Origin: Bacteroidota bacterium
GTDB taxonomy: Bacteria; Bacteroidota; Bacteroidia; Flavobacteriales_D; Crocinitomicaceae
Length of the DNA: 64,000 nucleotides
Direction: 5' to 3'
Assembly: GCA_016192075.1 (NCBI GenBank)
Contig: JACPUU010000012.1
Span: 744,001-808,000 of the forward strand
In this document: in pieces, positions 24,105-32,773 of the stretch
Layout of the letters: every line of letters begins with the position of its first letter
Numbering within the stretch: position 1 is the stretch's first letter
Notes under the pieces: model-generated
Told to the model about the DNA's origin: nothing
Databases searched by the model: none
The model's input: the letters and a program-made list of their open reading frames with translations, nothing else
Made by a program: the position numbers and the translations under genes

Positions 24105-24186
24105 AAAAAGCCCGTCGCCGGGTGTGATGCCAAAGCAATTCCGTATTTTCGGAACAGCACGACATCATACCAGGCAACGGGCTTAG
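24105..24186 (-). terminator. Long stem-loop between convergent genes, terminator of the yajC operon
   Basis: Arms 24109-24129 and 24163-24183 (AGCCCGT...TGATG with CATCA...ACGGGCT) pair over 21 positions with two mismatches. The 33-base loop contains a second hairpin, TTCCG/CGGAA. On the minus strand the stem is followed by a T7 tract, as expected for a terminator of yajC. On the plus strand there is no clear U tract. Confidence 0.7.
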
Positions 24187-24199
24187 TATACTTAACGAA

Positions 24200-24526
24200 T
24201 TATTTTTTCTGGTTCGCCAGCTGATCTTCAGGGTTCATCACAATTGAGTTTTTCTCCAAACGCAGTTTGGTTCCCTCAGAGTTAATAAGAACGGTAGTAT
24301 CGTTTACTTCCAATACTTTTCCATGAATTCCGCCGGCGGTGATAACTTTATCTCCAACAGCAAGTGCTTCACGAAATTTGCGGGTTTCTTTGTTCCGTTT
24401 CATTTGTGGACGAATCATGAAGAAATAAAACACCAGTGCTATTAAACCAAACATGATAAGTGTTTGAATGCCGCCTCCCTGTTGTTGCGCCGCAGCGTCT
24501 TGCAATAAAATGATTGATTGATTCAT
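24200..24526 (-). CDS. yajC: Preprotein translocase auxiliary subunit YajC
   Basis: YajC accompanies SecDF in the Sec translocase. The 108-residue protein has one membrane helix (about residues 19-40, IQTLIMFGLIALVFYFFMI), the conserved RPQMKRNKE just after it, and the small cytoplasmic domain VGDKVITAGGIHGKV and INSEGTKLRLEKNSI. It is the last gene of a four-gene operon, 22 bp after the DUF1573 gene. Confidence 0.95.
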   Translation of the reverse strand: MNQSIILLQDAAAQQQGGGIQTLIMFGLIALVFYFFMIRPQMKRNKETRKFREALAVGDKVITAGGIHGKVLEVNDTTVLINSEGTKLRLEKNSIVMNPEDQLANQKK

Positions 24527-24548
24527 TGGATATGATTGATTGTTTAAA

Positions 24549-24980
24549 TTACTCGGTTACCTGACCAGTGATAGTCAGTATAGACATGGTTGGATTGGTG
24601 TTTGCCTCTACACGTACATTTTTACGCACTTGTCCTACACGTCCGCTTGAATTAAATTCCACTTTTATTTCACCTGTGCCGCCTGGTTCAATAGGATATT
24701 CAGGCCATTCTTCAGGCACTGTGCAGCCGCATGAACCGGTTACATTAATCAGCACCAGCGTTTTGTCACCGGTGTTTTTAAATTTGAATGTATGCTTTAC
24801 AATTTCACCGTCTTTTACCGTTCCAAAATCATAATTCATTTCTTCAAATGAAATCTCTGTCGGGTTGTCAATGAACGAAGCATATTCGATTTTACGCTCT
24901 TCTGAATTGGCTTCACTTTGCCCGGTGTTGCAGGCGCCTAAAAATGCTGCTGCCGAAAGCAGTATAAATACGTGTTTCAT
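24549..24980 (-). CDS. DUF1573 lipoprotein
   Basis: The 143-residue protein has a lipobox (AFLGAC, Cys about residue 17) and one DUF1573 domain, an immunoglobulin-like fold related to ASPM/SPD-2/hydin domains: NYDFGTVKDGEIVKHTFKF, GDKTLVLINVTGSCGC and VEFNSSGRVGQVRKNVRV. Its function is unknown; it is a very common Bacteroidota envelope protein. It is placed between nusB and yajC with 7- and 22-bp gaps, an arrangement I recall from related genomes. Confidence 0.9.
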   Translation of the reverse strand: MKHVFILLSAAAFLGACNTGQSEANSEERKIEYASFIDNPTEISFEEMNYDFGTVKDGEIVKHTFKFKNTGDKTLVLINVTGSCGCTVPEEWPEYPIEPGGTGEIKVEFNSSGRVGQVRKNVRVEANTNPTMSILTITGQVTE

Positions 24981-24987
24981 ACCTGTA

Positions 24988-25941
24988 TTAATTTATTAAA
25001 CCTCTTCCTGTTTTTTTTACTTTACCATCTTTATCAAGCATTTCTACCGCTTTGTCCAGAATTCCATTAATGAAAACCTGGCTTTTGGGTGTGCTGTAAA
25101 ACTTGGATATTTCAATGTATTCATTCAGCGTTACCTTTTTGGGAACCGATGTAAGTGCTGTGAACTCAGTCAACGCCATTTTGAGTAAAATAATGTCCAT
25201 TTTGGCAATGCGGTCAAGCTCCCAGTTATCTGTCAACTGCTGAATCAGTTTATCATTCTTCTCATCGTCCTGCACAGTTTTGCGGAAAAGCGTCTCGGTA
25301 AAAGCACGCTCATCTGCTTCGTCTTTGTACAGTGTCAGAATTGGCATGTTGATGTCGCCGTTTTCCGGAATCAGTTTAATGGTTTTAAGAACCATAGAAC
25401 ATACCAGGTCAATATCATCTAACCAATAAATACTTTTGTTCTCAAAGAAATCATGCAGCAACTCAAAATTGGCAATTTCGGTTTTAAAAATAGAAACCGC
25501 AAACTGGCGGTCATCTTCAAAACTGTTTTGGCCATTGCCCATGTAAGTGGTATAAATTTCTGACTCAGAAAGGTACAAGAACAGCTTTTTCATCAGATCA
25601 TTCTCTACCGCACCCACCCAATTGATTTTGTGAAACTCTGACTGCCGTTTCAAATCTACATTAAGTGTCAGATGCTTAAAAATGCGGTTATCAGCAAATT
25701 TGCGGTTTGGGTTCAAATCATCCTGCGTGGGCCGGACTTTGTTTTGCCGCTCTTCAATGCGTTTTTCAGCAAAGCGGACCTGCTCTTCAAACACCAGCAA
25801 ATAAAACAGGTAAAGCTCATACATTTTCTCAATTGAACGCATCAGTTCTTTTTCAGAACGATACGCATCCCGATCTTCAGTTTGAAAATAGGCGTAAAGA
25901 ATTTGAAGAACTTTTATTCGAAGGTGACGGCGGTTGAGCAT
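24988..25941 (-). CDS. nusB: Transcription antitermination factor NusB (long form)
   Basis: NusB binds boxA RNA with S10 (NusE) to prevent termination in rRNA operons. The family core lies in the C-terminal half (about residues 180-305): MVLKTIKLIPENG, FTETLFRKTVQDDEKNDKL, NWELDRIAKMDIILLKMALTEF and TLNEYIEISKFYSTPKSQVF with FINGILDK. The protein is 317 residues, about twice the E. coli length. The N-terminal extension starts NRRHLRIKVLQILYAY, itself the usual NusB beginning, so the helical insert sits between the first helix and the core. This long form is typical of Bacteroidota. It starts 4 bp after the dehydrogenase gene. Confidence 0.92.
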   Translation of the reverse strand: MLNRRHLRIKVLQILYAYFQTEDRDAYRSEKELMRSIEKMYELYLFYLLVFEEQVRFAEKRIEERQNKVRPTQDDLNPNRKFADNRIFKHLTLNVDLKRQSEFHKINWVGAVENDLMKKLFLYLSESEIYTTYMGNGQNSFEDDRQFAVSIFKTEIANFELLHDFFENKSIYWLDDIDLVCSMVLKTIKLIPENGDINMPILTLYKDEADERAFTETLFRKTVQDDEKNDKLIQQLTDNWELDRIAKMDIILLKMALTEFTALTSVPKKVTLNEYIEISKFYSTPKSQVFINGILDKAVEMLDKDGKVKKTGRGLIN

Positions 25942-25945
25942 CTGG

Positions 25946-27043
25946 TTACATCGGTAGTTTTATGTTACCGATAGCGTTTATACGCTCTTCGGCCATTGTG
26001 TTTGCAATTTTATAGGTTGGTATGTTACTCTCTTTAGAGCGGTTAATGATGCTGATGGTGCGGTTGTAAATTTCTTCAGCCTTACTCATAGCCCAATCAG
26101 CTGTAAAGCCTTTTACCTCAGCATAACAATTAATAACACCACCGGCATTCAGCATAAAATCAGGCACATAAATAATGCCTTTGTCACGCACCACTTCACC
26201 GTGAACCACTTCATTTTTCAACTGGTTATTTGCGGCACCGGCAATAATTGAACATTTCAGTTTTGCCAGCGTATCGTCATTAACGGTAGCACCCAATGCG
26301 CAAGGTGCGTAAATATCCATGTCTACATCGTAAATTTCATCAAGGCCAACTACTGTTGCTTTGTTGGCAGATGCAACACGTTTCAGTGTTTCTTCATGAA
26401 TATCGGTAACAAAAATTTGTGCGCCTTCTTTTGCAAGATGTGAAACAAGGTAGCCACCTACGTGACCAACACCCTGCACCGCAATTTTTTTACCGCTGAG
26501 TGAATCAGAACCAAACTGCAGTTTAGCTGCTGCCTTCATGCCCATGTACACCCCGTAAGCTGTTACCGGCGAAGGGTCACCGCTTTTACCCGGAAGACCA
26601 ACAACGTGATTTGTTTCCATATTTACCCAGCTCATATCTGCTGTAGAAATTCCAACATCTTCAGCTGTAATGTATTTACCGCCAAGGCTGTTTACAAATT
26701 TTCCAAAACGACGCATTAGTGCTTCATTTTTATGTTTGCGTGCATCACCAATAATTACAGCTTTTCCACCGCCCAGGTTCAACCCTGAAATGGAATTTTT
26801 ATAGGTCATACCACGTGAAAGGCGCAGCACATCCGTCAGGGCTTCCAGTTCACTGTTATATGCCCACATACGGGTTCCGCCAAGTGCAGGCCCCAGTACA
26901 GTGTTGTGAACAGCAATAATTGCCCTTAAACCCGTTGCGTTGTCATTGCAGAAAAGAAGTTGCTCATGATTGTATTGTGACATTCTTTCAACAATCGGAT
27001 TTTCTGCAAGCGCTGTTTCACGGATATCTTTTACTTCAAACAT
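25946..27043 (-). CDS. Leucine dehydrogenase-type amino-acid dehydrogenase
   Basis: The enzyme oxidatively deaminates branched-chain amino acids with NAD+. The 365 residues match the leucine/valine/phenylalanine branch: GGTRMWAY, the catalytic Lys in GLNLGGGKAVIIGDAR, ITAEDVGISTADM, the substrate segment SGDPSPVTAYGVYMGM and the NAD fold IAVQGVGHVGGYLVSHLAKEG. The end of the catalytic region reads IYVPDFMLNAGGVINCY. It is the first gene of the operon with nusB, the DUF1573 gene and yajC, and its promoter (27113-27120) faces away from the ABC transporter gene. Leucine dehydrogenase is the likeliest assignment by length and the SGDPSPVTAYG motif. Confidence 0.9.
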   Translation of the reverse strand: MFEVKDIRETALAENPIVERMSQYNHEQLLFCNDNATGLRAIIAVHNTVLGPALGGTRMWAYNSELEALTDVLRLSRGMTYKNSISGLNLGGGKAVIIGDARKHKNEALMRRFGKFVNSLGGKYITAEDVGISTADMSWVNMETNHVVGLPGKSGDPSPVTAYGVYMGMKAAAKLQFGSDSLSGKKIAVQGVGHVGGYLVSHLAKEGAQIFVTDIHEETLKRVASANKATVVGLDEIYDVDMDIYAPCALGATVNDDTLAKLKCSIIAGAANNQLKNEVVHGEVVRDKGIIYVPDFMLNAGGVINCYAEVKGFTADWAMSKAEEIYNRTISIINRSKESNIPTYKIANTMAEERINAIGNIKLPM

Positions 27044-27085
27044 AATGCGGGAATTTTTATTTATCCTTATAATGAATCTTAATAC

Positions 27086-27093
27086 TAACTTTG
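27086..27093 (+). promoter_or_regulatory. Promoter -7 element for the ABC exporter operon
   Basis: TAACTTTG matches TAnnTTTG, 38 bases before the ATG at 27131. It lies within the leader expected from the opposing promoter at 27113-27120, so the two transcripts overlap. Confidence 0.55.
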
Positions 27094-27112
27094 CCCCTGT
27101 TTTGAGCGCTAC

Positions 27113-27120
27113 AAAAGTAC
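27113..27120 (-). promoter_or_regulatory. Promoter -7 element for the dehydrogenase-nusB-yajC operon
   Basis: On the minus strand TACTTTTG matches TAnnTTTG exactly and would give a leader of about 60 bases. Confidence 0.5.
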
Positions 27121-27130
27121 GAATTTTTAA

Positions 27131-28921
27131 ATGTCTGCTTTATTCTATCTAAATAAATATTTGGCCAGATACAAATGGCGTTTGCTGCTTGGATCACTCT
27201 TCCTGCTGCTGAAAAATATTTTTCAGATCGAAACCCCGCTTGTTGTTAAAGACACCATTAATGAAATTATCCGCATTTCTGAAGGCGGACTGACCGCTAA
27301 CCTGGATTCATTGATGAAGCTGGGGCTCATTGCTGCCGGGCTGTATATTATCTTCTCTGTCATTTCTGGTTTCTTTTTGTTTTTGACGCGGCAAACCATC
27401 ATCATTATGTCACGCCTGATTGAATACGATCTTAAAAATGAAATTTACCGGCATTACCAGAAACTGAGTTTCAATTTCTACAAAAAAAACGCTACCGGAG
27501 ATTTGATGAACCGTATCAGCGAAGATGTGTCACAAGTGAGAATGTACCTGGGCCCGGGCATTATGTATACGGTAGATTTGTTTTTCCTGTTCGGGTTGCT
27601 TTTGTACCGGATGCTGAGCACAAATCCTGAACTGACCCTTTATGTATTGTTGCCGCTGCCGCTGATGTCACTGCTGATTTATTTTGTAAGCAGTAAACTG
27701 AACCGGCAGAGCGCGCGTGTTCAAAAAAGCCAGTCACGTTTATCTACCATTGTGCAGGAATCGTTTTCGGGCATTCGTTTAATCAAATCGTACGCCCGTG
27801 AAAAAGAGGCTGAAAAGCGCTTTGACAAAGAGGCCGTGAATTACCAGGAAGAGTCTATGGGCCTGGCGCGGACCAACTCTTTTTTTATGCCTACCATCAT
27901 TCTGCTGATTGGTATCAGCACCATTCTGACCATTTACGTAGGCGGGGTGCAGGCGCAGCGCGGACAAATTAACCCCGGTGAAATTGCTGAATTTGTGATT
28001 TATGTAAACATGCTCACCTGGCCTTTTGCATCGGTAGGCTGGGTTACATCTATCATTCAGCGGGCAGCTGCATCGCAGGAACGTATCAATGAATTTCTGA
28101 AAGAAAAACCGGATATTGTATCAATATCAACCGAACCGGTAACGTTTGAGAAAACTATTGAATTCAGCCATGTGGGCATAACCTATGAAAATACCGGCGT
28201 TACTGCGCTGAACGATGTTTCATTTATAGTGCCAAAGGGCAAAACCATTGGTGTTATTGGACGAACCGGTGCCGGAAAATCATCACTGGCCTACCTGGTT
28301 ATGCGTTTGCTTGATCCAACCACCGGAAAAATACTGGTTGACGAAAAGCCGCTGACAGCTATTAACCTGAAAAGCTGGCGCGGGAAAATAGGCTATGTAC
28401 CGCAGGAACATTTTTTATTTTCAGACAGTATTAAAAACAACATTTTATTTGGGCTTGATGCTGAAATAGACAGCGATAAACTGTCTGCCGACCAGGAAGC
28501 ACAGATGATCAAAGCGGCCATGGATGCCGGTATTCACGATTCTATTATCACCTTTCCTGAAGGCTATGATACCCTGCTGGGTGAGCGCGGCATTAACCTG
28601 TCAGGCGGACAAAAACAACGCGTTTCCATTGCACGGGCACTCATGAAAAATCCTGAAATACTGGTGCTCGATGATTGCCTGTCAGCCGTTGATAATGAAA
28701 CAGAAGAGCACATTCTTCAGGCACTGAAAAAAGGACTGGTTAATAAAACAGCGTTGATAATCAGTCACCGCATTTCATCTATTAAATACGCTGATTCAAT
28801 CCTGGTTTTTGAAGATGGAAAAATTGCTGAATCAGGTACGCATGACGAATTGCTGGCTAAAAACGGAGTTTATGCTGAAATTCACCGCAAACAGCAGTTA
28901 CAGCAGGACCAGCAGGTATGA
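27131..28921 (+). CDS. ABC exporter, fused permease and ATPase
   Basis: The 596-residue half-transporter has a six-helix type-I exporter domain (about residues 1-315) and an ATPase domain. Motifs are Walker A GRTGAGKSSL (about 378), Q-loop in VPQEHFLF, signature LSGGQKQRVSIARALM (about 494), Walker B ILVLDDCLSAVD and H-loop LIISHRISSIK. The Walker B Glu is Asp (DD), as in MdlA-type exporters, so it may be slower at hydrolysis or pair with another subunit. The cargo (lipid, drug or peptide) is not predictable. The stop overlaps the next start (ATGA), so it leads an operon with a tRNA/rRNA methylase and ttcA. Confidence 0.92.
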   Translation: MSALFYLNKYLARYKWRLLLGSLFLLLKNIFQIETPLVVKDTINEIIRISEGGLTANLDSLMKLGLIAAGLYIIFSVISGFFLFLTRQTIIIMSRLIEYDLKNEIYRHYQKLSFNFYKKNATGDLMNRISEDVSQVRMYLGPGIMYTVDLFFLFGLLLYRMLSTNPELTLYVLLPLPLMSLLIYFVSSKLNRQSARVQKSQSRLSTIVQESFSGIRLIKSYAREKEAEKRFDKEAVNYQEESMGLARTNSFFMPTIILLIGISTILTIYVGGVQAQRGQINPGEIAEFVIYVNMLTWPFASVGWVTSIIQRAAASQERINEFLKEKPDIVSISTEPVTFEKTIEFSHVGITYENTGVTALNDVSFIVPKGKTIGVIGRTGAGKSSLAYLVMRLLDPTTGKILVDEKPLTAINLKSWRGKIGYVPQEHFLFSDSIKNNILFGLDAEIDSDKLSADQEAQMIKAAMDAGIHDSIITFPEGYDTLLGERGINLSGGQKQRVSIARALMKNPEILVLDDCLSAVDNETEEHILQALKKGLVNKTALIISHRISSIKYADSILVFEDGKIAESGTHDELLAKNGVYAEIHRKQQLQQDQQV

Positions 28922-29385
28922 AACAAAAATGGAACCGCACCGAAGAGCGTTTTTTTGGCATTGGAATTTACCAGCCAAAAACAGAGCATAACATAGGTAC
29001 TTTATGGCGCTCAGCCCTGATACTGGGGGCAAAATTCATCTTTATTGTAGATGGCAAATACAATGGCCAGACATCGGATACACTCAAAACCTGGTCTAAA
29101 ATTCCCTTTTACCGGTATGACGATTTTGAGCATTTATACAAGTCACTGCCCTACTCTACACAACTGGTTGGTGTTGAAATGAATGAAAATTCAACTCCAA
29201 TTAGTACCTTTGTGCATCCGCACCGGGCTGTTTATTTGCTTGGGGCAGAGAATAACGGAATGCCGTCCAAAGTGATTTCTCAATGTCATCACCTGGTTCG
29301 CCTTCCGGGCGAAACTTCGCTCAATGTCTCTGTTTGCGGTAGTATTGTGATGTATGACCGATTGGCAAAAACAGAATTAAAATGA
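28918..29385 (+). CDS. SpoU/TrmH-family RNA 2'-O-methyltransferase
   Basis: This is a 155-residue, minimal SPOUT-fold methylase using S-adenosylmethionine. The three SpoU motifs are visible: motif 1 [17 protein letters not shown], motif 2 [16 protein letters not shown] and motif 3 [20 protein letters not shown]. It lacks an RNA-binding N-terminal domain, like TrmL. It overlaps its neighbours by 4 bp on both sides, so it is translationally coupled with the exporter and with ttcA. Linkage to ttcA (also tRNA wobble-region modification) makes tRNA a reasonable target, but this is inference. Confidence 0.88.
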   Translation: MKQKWNRTEERFFGIGIYQPKTEHNIGTLWRSALILGAKFIFIVDGKYNGQTSDTLKTWSKIPFYRYDDFEHLYKSLPYSTQLVGVEMNENSTPISTFVHPHRAVYLLGAENNGMPSKVISQCHHLVRLPGETSLNVSVCGSIVMYDRLAKTELK

Positions 29386-30248
29386 GTGAGGATTTGGTGA
29401 AAGAGAATCAGACAGAAACTGAAATTGACCTGGCAGATGCAGAAGAAAAACTGAACCGCAAGATCAAAAAAACAGTGTGGAATGCCATCAACGAATTCAA
29501 TATGATTGAAGACGGTGATCGCATTATGGTATGCCTTTCAGGAGGAAAAGACAGTTACACCATGCTGGATATTCTGATGCAGATTCAAAAGGCATCTGTC
29601 TTTAATTTTGAAATTATTGCCGTTAACCTTGATCAGAAACAACCAGGCTTTCCCGAACATATTTTGCCGGAATACCTGACTAAAGTGGGCGCCAATTTTC
29701 ACATTGCCGAGCGTGATACTTACAGCATTGTCAAAGAAAAAACGCCCGAAGGTAAAACTACCTGCAGCATGTGCTCACGCCTGCGCCGCGGAACGCTTTA
29801 TGAAACTGCAGAAAAACTGGGGTGTAATAAACTCGCGCTGGGCCATCACCGTGAAGATATTCTGGAAACATTCTTCCTAAACCTGTTTTTTGCCGGTAAA
29901 ATTGAAACCATGCCTGCCAAATACATAACCAATGACAATCGTTTTGTTGTGCTGCGGCCCCTGGCATTTGTGAAAGAATCAGAAATTATTGAACTGGCAT
30001 CGTACCGCAACTACCCTATTATACCTTGCAACCTGTGCGGCTCACAGCCCAACCTGCAGCGCGTGGTGGTAAAAAAAATGATGGAAAAATGGAACGAAAC
30101 CTACCCCGGCCGTTCTGAAATTATGTTTGCTGCGCTCAAAAACATATCGCCCACCCACATGTTTGATACAGACCTGTATGATTTCAAAAACCTGCAATCA
30201 AAACTGATTGGTGATATGAAAGCCGGCCAGGAATTTGAAATGCTTTAG
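29382..30248 (+). CDS. ttcA: tRNA-cytidine(32) 2-sulfurtransferase
   Basis: TtcA thiolates C32 of certain tRNAs using an iron-sulfur cluster and ATP. The 288-residue protein has the PP-loop [17 protein letters not shown], the cluster cysteines in [15 protein letters not shown], the following [18 protein letters not shown] and the C-terminal [14 protein letters not shown], all diagnostic of TtcA. An N-terminal helix (about residues 1-30) precedes the core. It is last in the operon with the exporter and the SpoU methylase. Eight bases after its stop begins the left arm of a DUF559 repeat element. Confidence 0.95.
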   Translation: MSEDLVKENQTETEIDLADAEEKLNRKIKKTVWNAINEFNMIEDGDRIMVCLSGGKDSYTMLDILMQIQKASVFNFEIIAVNLDQKQPGFPEHILPEYLTKVGANFHIAERDTYSIVKEKTPEGKTTCSMCSRLRRGTLYETAEKLGCNKLALGHHREDILETFFLNLFFAGKIETMPAKYITNDNRFVVLRPLAFVKESEIIELASYRNYPIIPCNLCGSQPNLQRVVVKKMMEKWNETYPGRSEIMFAALKNISPTHMFDTDLYDFKNLQSKLIGDMKAGQEFEML

Positions 30249-30256
30249 ATTCCCCT

Positions 30257-30289
30257 CCTCCCTAAATTCCTCCAAAGGAGGGACTTTTA
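30257..30289. repeat. Left terminal inverted repeat of DUF559 element 1
   Basis: The 33-bp arm begins CCTCCCTAAATTCC and includes the palindrome CCTCCAAAGGAGG (30269-30281). Its imperfect inverted copy is at 30771-30803. Together they enclose exactly one gene. Confidence 0.75.
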
Positions 30290-30342
30290 TTTTACGGTAA
30301 CGAAACGACTATTTGCGTTTTAAGACGATTAAATTTTGTTTT

Positions 30343-30765
30343 GTGATTAATACTGAAAAATCTGAGCGATCAGATATAGAAAACACCAGGCCCGGATACC
30401 AAACAGCCAACCTTTCCAAATACGGTATTCTGAAAAGTTTTCAGAAAGAGTTGAAAAAGAATCAGACACCTGCGGAAAAGGCTTTATGGAAGGAACTTCA
30501 GAATAAAAAAACAGGTTTCAAATTCAGAAGGCAACATGTCATTGCTGATCATATTGTTGATTTTGTTTGCCTCAGACAAAAACCGGTTGTTGAAGTTGAT
30601 GGTAAAATTCATCTGAATCAAATTGACAAAGACATGGCCAGAACCGAAAGACTTGCTGTAAAAGGATTTCGTGTTATCCGATTTACGAATGAAGAAGTAT
30701 TAGCGAATACAGCCAATGTCGTTTATAAAATAAAGGCATTTATTGAGTCCAATACAATAAAATAG
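30343..30765 (+). CDS. DUF559 endonuclease-like protein, element 1
   Basis: DUF559 is a PD-(D/E)XK-type nuclease family related to Vsr mismatch endonucleases. The protein (about 140 residues) has the family opening KNQTPAEKALWKEL, then TGFKFRRQHVIADHIVDFVC with the catalytic Asp, VVEVDGKIH with the acidic pair and His, and GFRVIRFTNEEVL. The core residues all appear intact. The start is uncertain: TTG 30313 or GTG 30343; the first in-frame ATG is internal. It sits alone between 33-bp inverted repeats, 6 bases before the right arm. No partner toxin, methylase or transposase is linked. Its role is unknown; the context suggests mobility. Confidence 0.85.
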   Translation: MINTEKSERSDIENTRPGYQTANLSKYGILKSFQKELKKNQTPAEKALWKELQNKKTGFKFRRQHVIADHIVDFVCLRQKPVVEVDGKIHLNQIDKDMARTERLAVKGFRVIRFTNEEVLANTANVVYKIKAFIESNTIK

Positions 30766-30770
30766 TGGTG

Positions 30771-30803
30771 GTTTAGTCCCTCCCCCGGCGGGATTTAGGG
30801 AGG
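30771..30803. repeat. Right terminal inverted repeat of DUF559 element 1
   Basis: Read on the minus strand it begins CCTCCCTAAATCCC, ends GGGAGGGACTAAAC, and matches the left arm (30257-30289) along its length with a few differences near the centre (CCGCCGGGG instead of CCTCCAAAGG). Confidence 0.75.
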
Positions 30804-30941
30804 CTAAAACGCCAGACTCATTACGGAATCAAGTCATTACATTTGACAAACACCCCGATTCTTCTTTATTTTTCTTCTTTTGAATTGCCCATTTCTGAAT
30901 ATGAGCTAACTTTAACACGATTTTTTACAGTCATCAGCACG

Positions 30942-31022
30942 ATGTCAAATCAAAAAGACCGTTTCAATGTCCGGTCAAAACATAAACCAGTTGCAGATTT
31001 TACAAAAATCTGTCTAAGCTAA
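30942..31022 (+). CDS. Possible 26-codon leader ORF upstream of ktrB
   Basis: An ATG ORF of 26 codons (begins MSNQKDRFNVRSKHK, ends KICLS) stops 2 bases before the ktrB ATG. The peptide is basic (several Lys and Arg). Its position suits translational coupling, but the length is compatible with chance. A weak TAACTTTA at 30907-30914 could be a promoter. No other gene is visible in 30804-30941. Confidence 0.3.
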   Translation: MSNQKDRFNVRSKHKPVADFTKICLS

Positions 31023-31024
31023 AG

Positions 31025-32761
31025 ATGGGAACTCTTCTGCTTAAAAAAATTCCCTTCTGGGTTAGCCTGCTAGCTATAGGTGCAATCATCTACGATCTTG
31101 GATTCGACCAGAGTGACTGGTCATGCCGCATGCTCACCATCACTTACGGCACCAATTTTTCCCTGGCACTGATAAGTTTGGTCATTCATTATTTTTCAAA
31201 AGAAAACCGGCCCCGCCTCAAAGTATGGGTCTTTGATTTTGTCTATATTTTCTTTGTGTTTTTTGCCCTGAGGGTGGCACTTGGTTTTCAGATTCCGTTT
31301 TTTCCACATCCCAATACGTGGATGTACCTGACTACCATCTTTGTTTTTGTAAGGGAATTTTCAGCCCTGAGAATTAATTTTAACCGTCAGTACCTCAACC
31401 CAGCACAGCTGTTCATTGCCAGTTTCCTGTTCATCATTATTGCGGGTATGCTGATGCTGATGCTGCCCCGGGCTACTTATGGCGGCATTCAACCCATTGA
31501 CGCCCTGTTTACCTCTACCAGTGCCGTATGCGTAACCGGGCTGGCTGTTGTTGACACCGGAACGTATTTTACAACCTTTGGGCAAATCATCATTATTATT
31601 CTGATCCAGATTGGCGGTATCGGCATTATGACTTTTACCAGCTATTTCAGTTATTTTTTCCGCGGAGGCTCTTCGTATGAAAACCAGATTATGCTGCGCG
31701 AAATGACCAATTCAGAAAAAATTGCTGAAGTTTTTGGTACCTTAAAAAAGATTCTTTTACTCACTTTTTTTATTGAATTTACCGGGGCCATCTTCGTATT
31801 CTCTTCACTCGACACAACTTTGATACCAAGCTTTTTAGACCGCATTTATTTTGCCGGATTTCATACCGTATCGGCATTTAACAACGCCGGTTTTTCGACC
31901 TTATCTGCGGGTTTTTATGACATTGGTTACCGGTTCAATTACCCTATTCAGATTTACGTTTCGGTTCTCATTATTATGGGTGGTATTGGTTTCCCTATTC
32001 TCTTTAACTTTCTCTCGTATTTCAAACACCTGGTGGTAAACAGTATTAAATCTATTGGTAAAGCCAATTCGTATATTTACAAACCCTGGCTGATCAATTT
32101 GAATACCCGCATTGTAATGATTACCACCGGTATTTTGTTAGTGATTGGTACATCAGCATTCTACTGGCTTGAGTATGAAAACACACTTTCAGAGCACTCT
32201 GATTTTGGAAAAATTGTGGTCTCCTTTTTTAATGCAGTTACACCCCGTACAGCCGGTTTTAACAATGTTGACATGTCTGCACTGACTTTTGGCACCACCA
32301 TGATTATTATCTTTTTAATGTGGGTGGGTGCCTCACCGGGTGGTACCGGAGGTGGTATCAAAACCAGTACACTGGCCATTGCTACGCTCAATTTTTTCAG
32401 CCTTGCAAGAGGCAAAGACCGGGTAGAAATTTTTAAGCGGGAAATAGCTGACAATACCATTAAACGGGCCTTTGCAACCATAGCTCTTTCACTCATCGTC
32501 ATTGGAATAGCCGTTTTTTCAATTACCATTTTTGACCGCAAAACAGGCCTTTTGGAAATAGCCTTTGAATGCTTTTCGGCCTACACCACTACCGGACTGA
32601 GTTTAGGAATTACCGGCGGATTAACACCTGAAAGCAAAGCTGTGCTGATTGCCTGTATGTTTATTGGACGGGTAAGTATGCTTACCCTGCTTATTGCTTT
32701 TTTCAGACAGGTTAAAAACATGAAGTATCGTTACCCTTCAGAAGAAATATCAATTAACTAA
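31025..32761 (+). CDS. ktrB: K+ uptake channel subunit (TrkH/KtrB family)
   Basis: This is the pore subunit of a Trk/Ktr potassium transporter in the inner membrane. The 578-residue protein has an N-terminal block of four hydrophobic helices (about residues 10-130), then the four-fold M1-P-M2 channel repeats. Selectivity-filter segments are seen as TSTSAVCVTGLAVVDTG, HTVSAFNNAGFSTLS, VTPRTAGFNNVDMSAL and SAYTTTGLSLGITGG. The conserved WVGASPGGTGGGIKTSTL follows repeat three. The partner gating protein gene lies 12 bp downstream. The extra N-terminal helices make it longer than a typical 450-residue KtrB. Confidence 0.93.
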   Translation: MGTLLLKKIPFWVSLLAIGAIIYDLGFDQSDWSCRMLTITYGTNFSLALISLVIHYFSKENRPRLKVWVFDFVYIFFVFFALRVALGFQIPFFPHPNTWMYLTTIFVFVREFSALRINFNRQYLNPAQLFIASFLFIIIAGMLMLMLPRATYGGIQPIDALFTSTSAVCVTGLAVVDTGTYFTTFGQIIIIILIQIGGIGIMTFTSYFSYFFRGGSSYENQIMLREMTNSEKIAEVFGTLKKILLLTFFIEFTGAIFVFSSLDTTLIPSFLDRIYFAGFHTVSAFNNAGFSTLSAGFYDIGYRFNYPIQIYVSVLIIMGGIGFPILFNFLSYFKHLVVNSIKSIGKANSYIYKPWLINLNTRIVMITTGILLVIGTSAFYWLEYENTLSEHSDFGKIVVSFFNAVTPRTAGFNNVDMSALTFGTTMIIIFLMWVGASPGGTGGGIKTSTLAIATLNFFSLARGKDRVEIFKREIADNTIKRAFATIALSLIVIGIAVFSITIFDRKTGLLEIAFECFSAYTTTGLSLGITGGLTPESKAVLIACMFIGRVSMLTLLIAFFRQVKNMKYRYPSEEISIN

Positions 32762-32773
32762 TTTGATTGTATC

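Noticed and set aside
24109-24183. Integron attC site
   Set aside because: The hairpin is long enough, but the conserved GTTRRRY-type core sites and an integrase are absent; a minus-strand U tract supports a terminator.
30257-30803. Insertion sequence with transposase
   Set aside because: No DDE, serine or tyrosine recombinase gene is between the arms, and no target duplication is visible; only the DUF559 gene is present.
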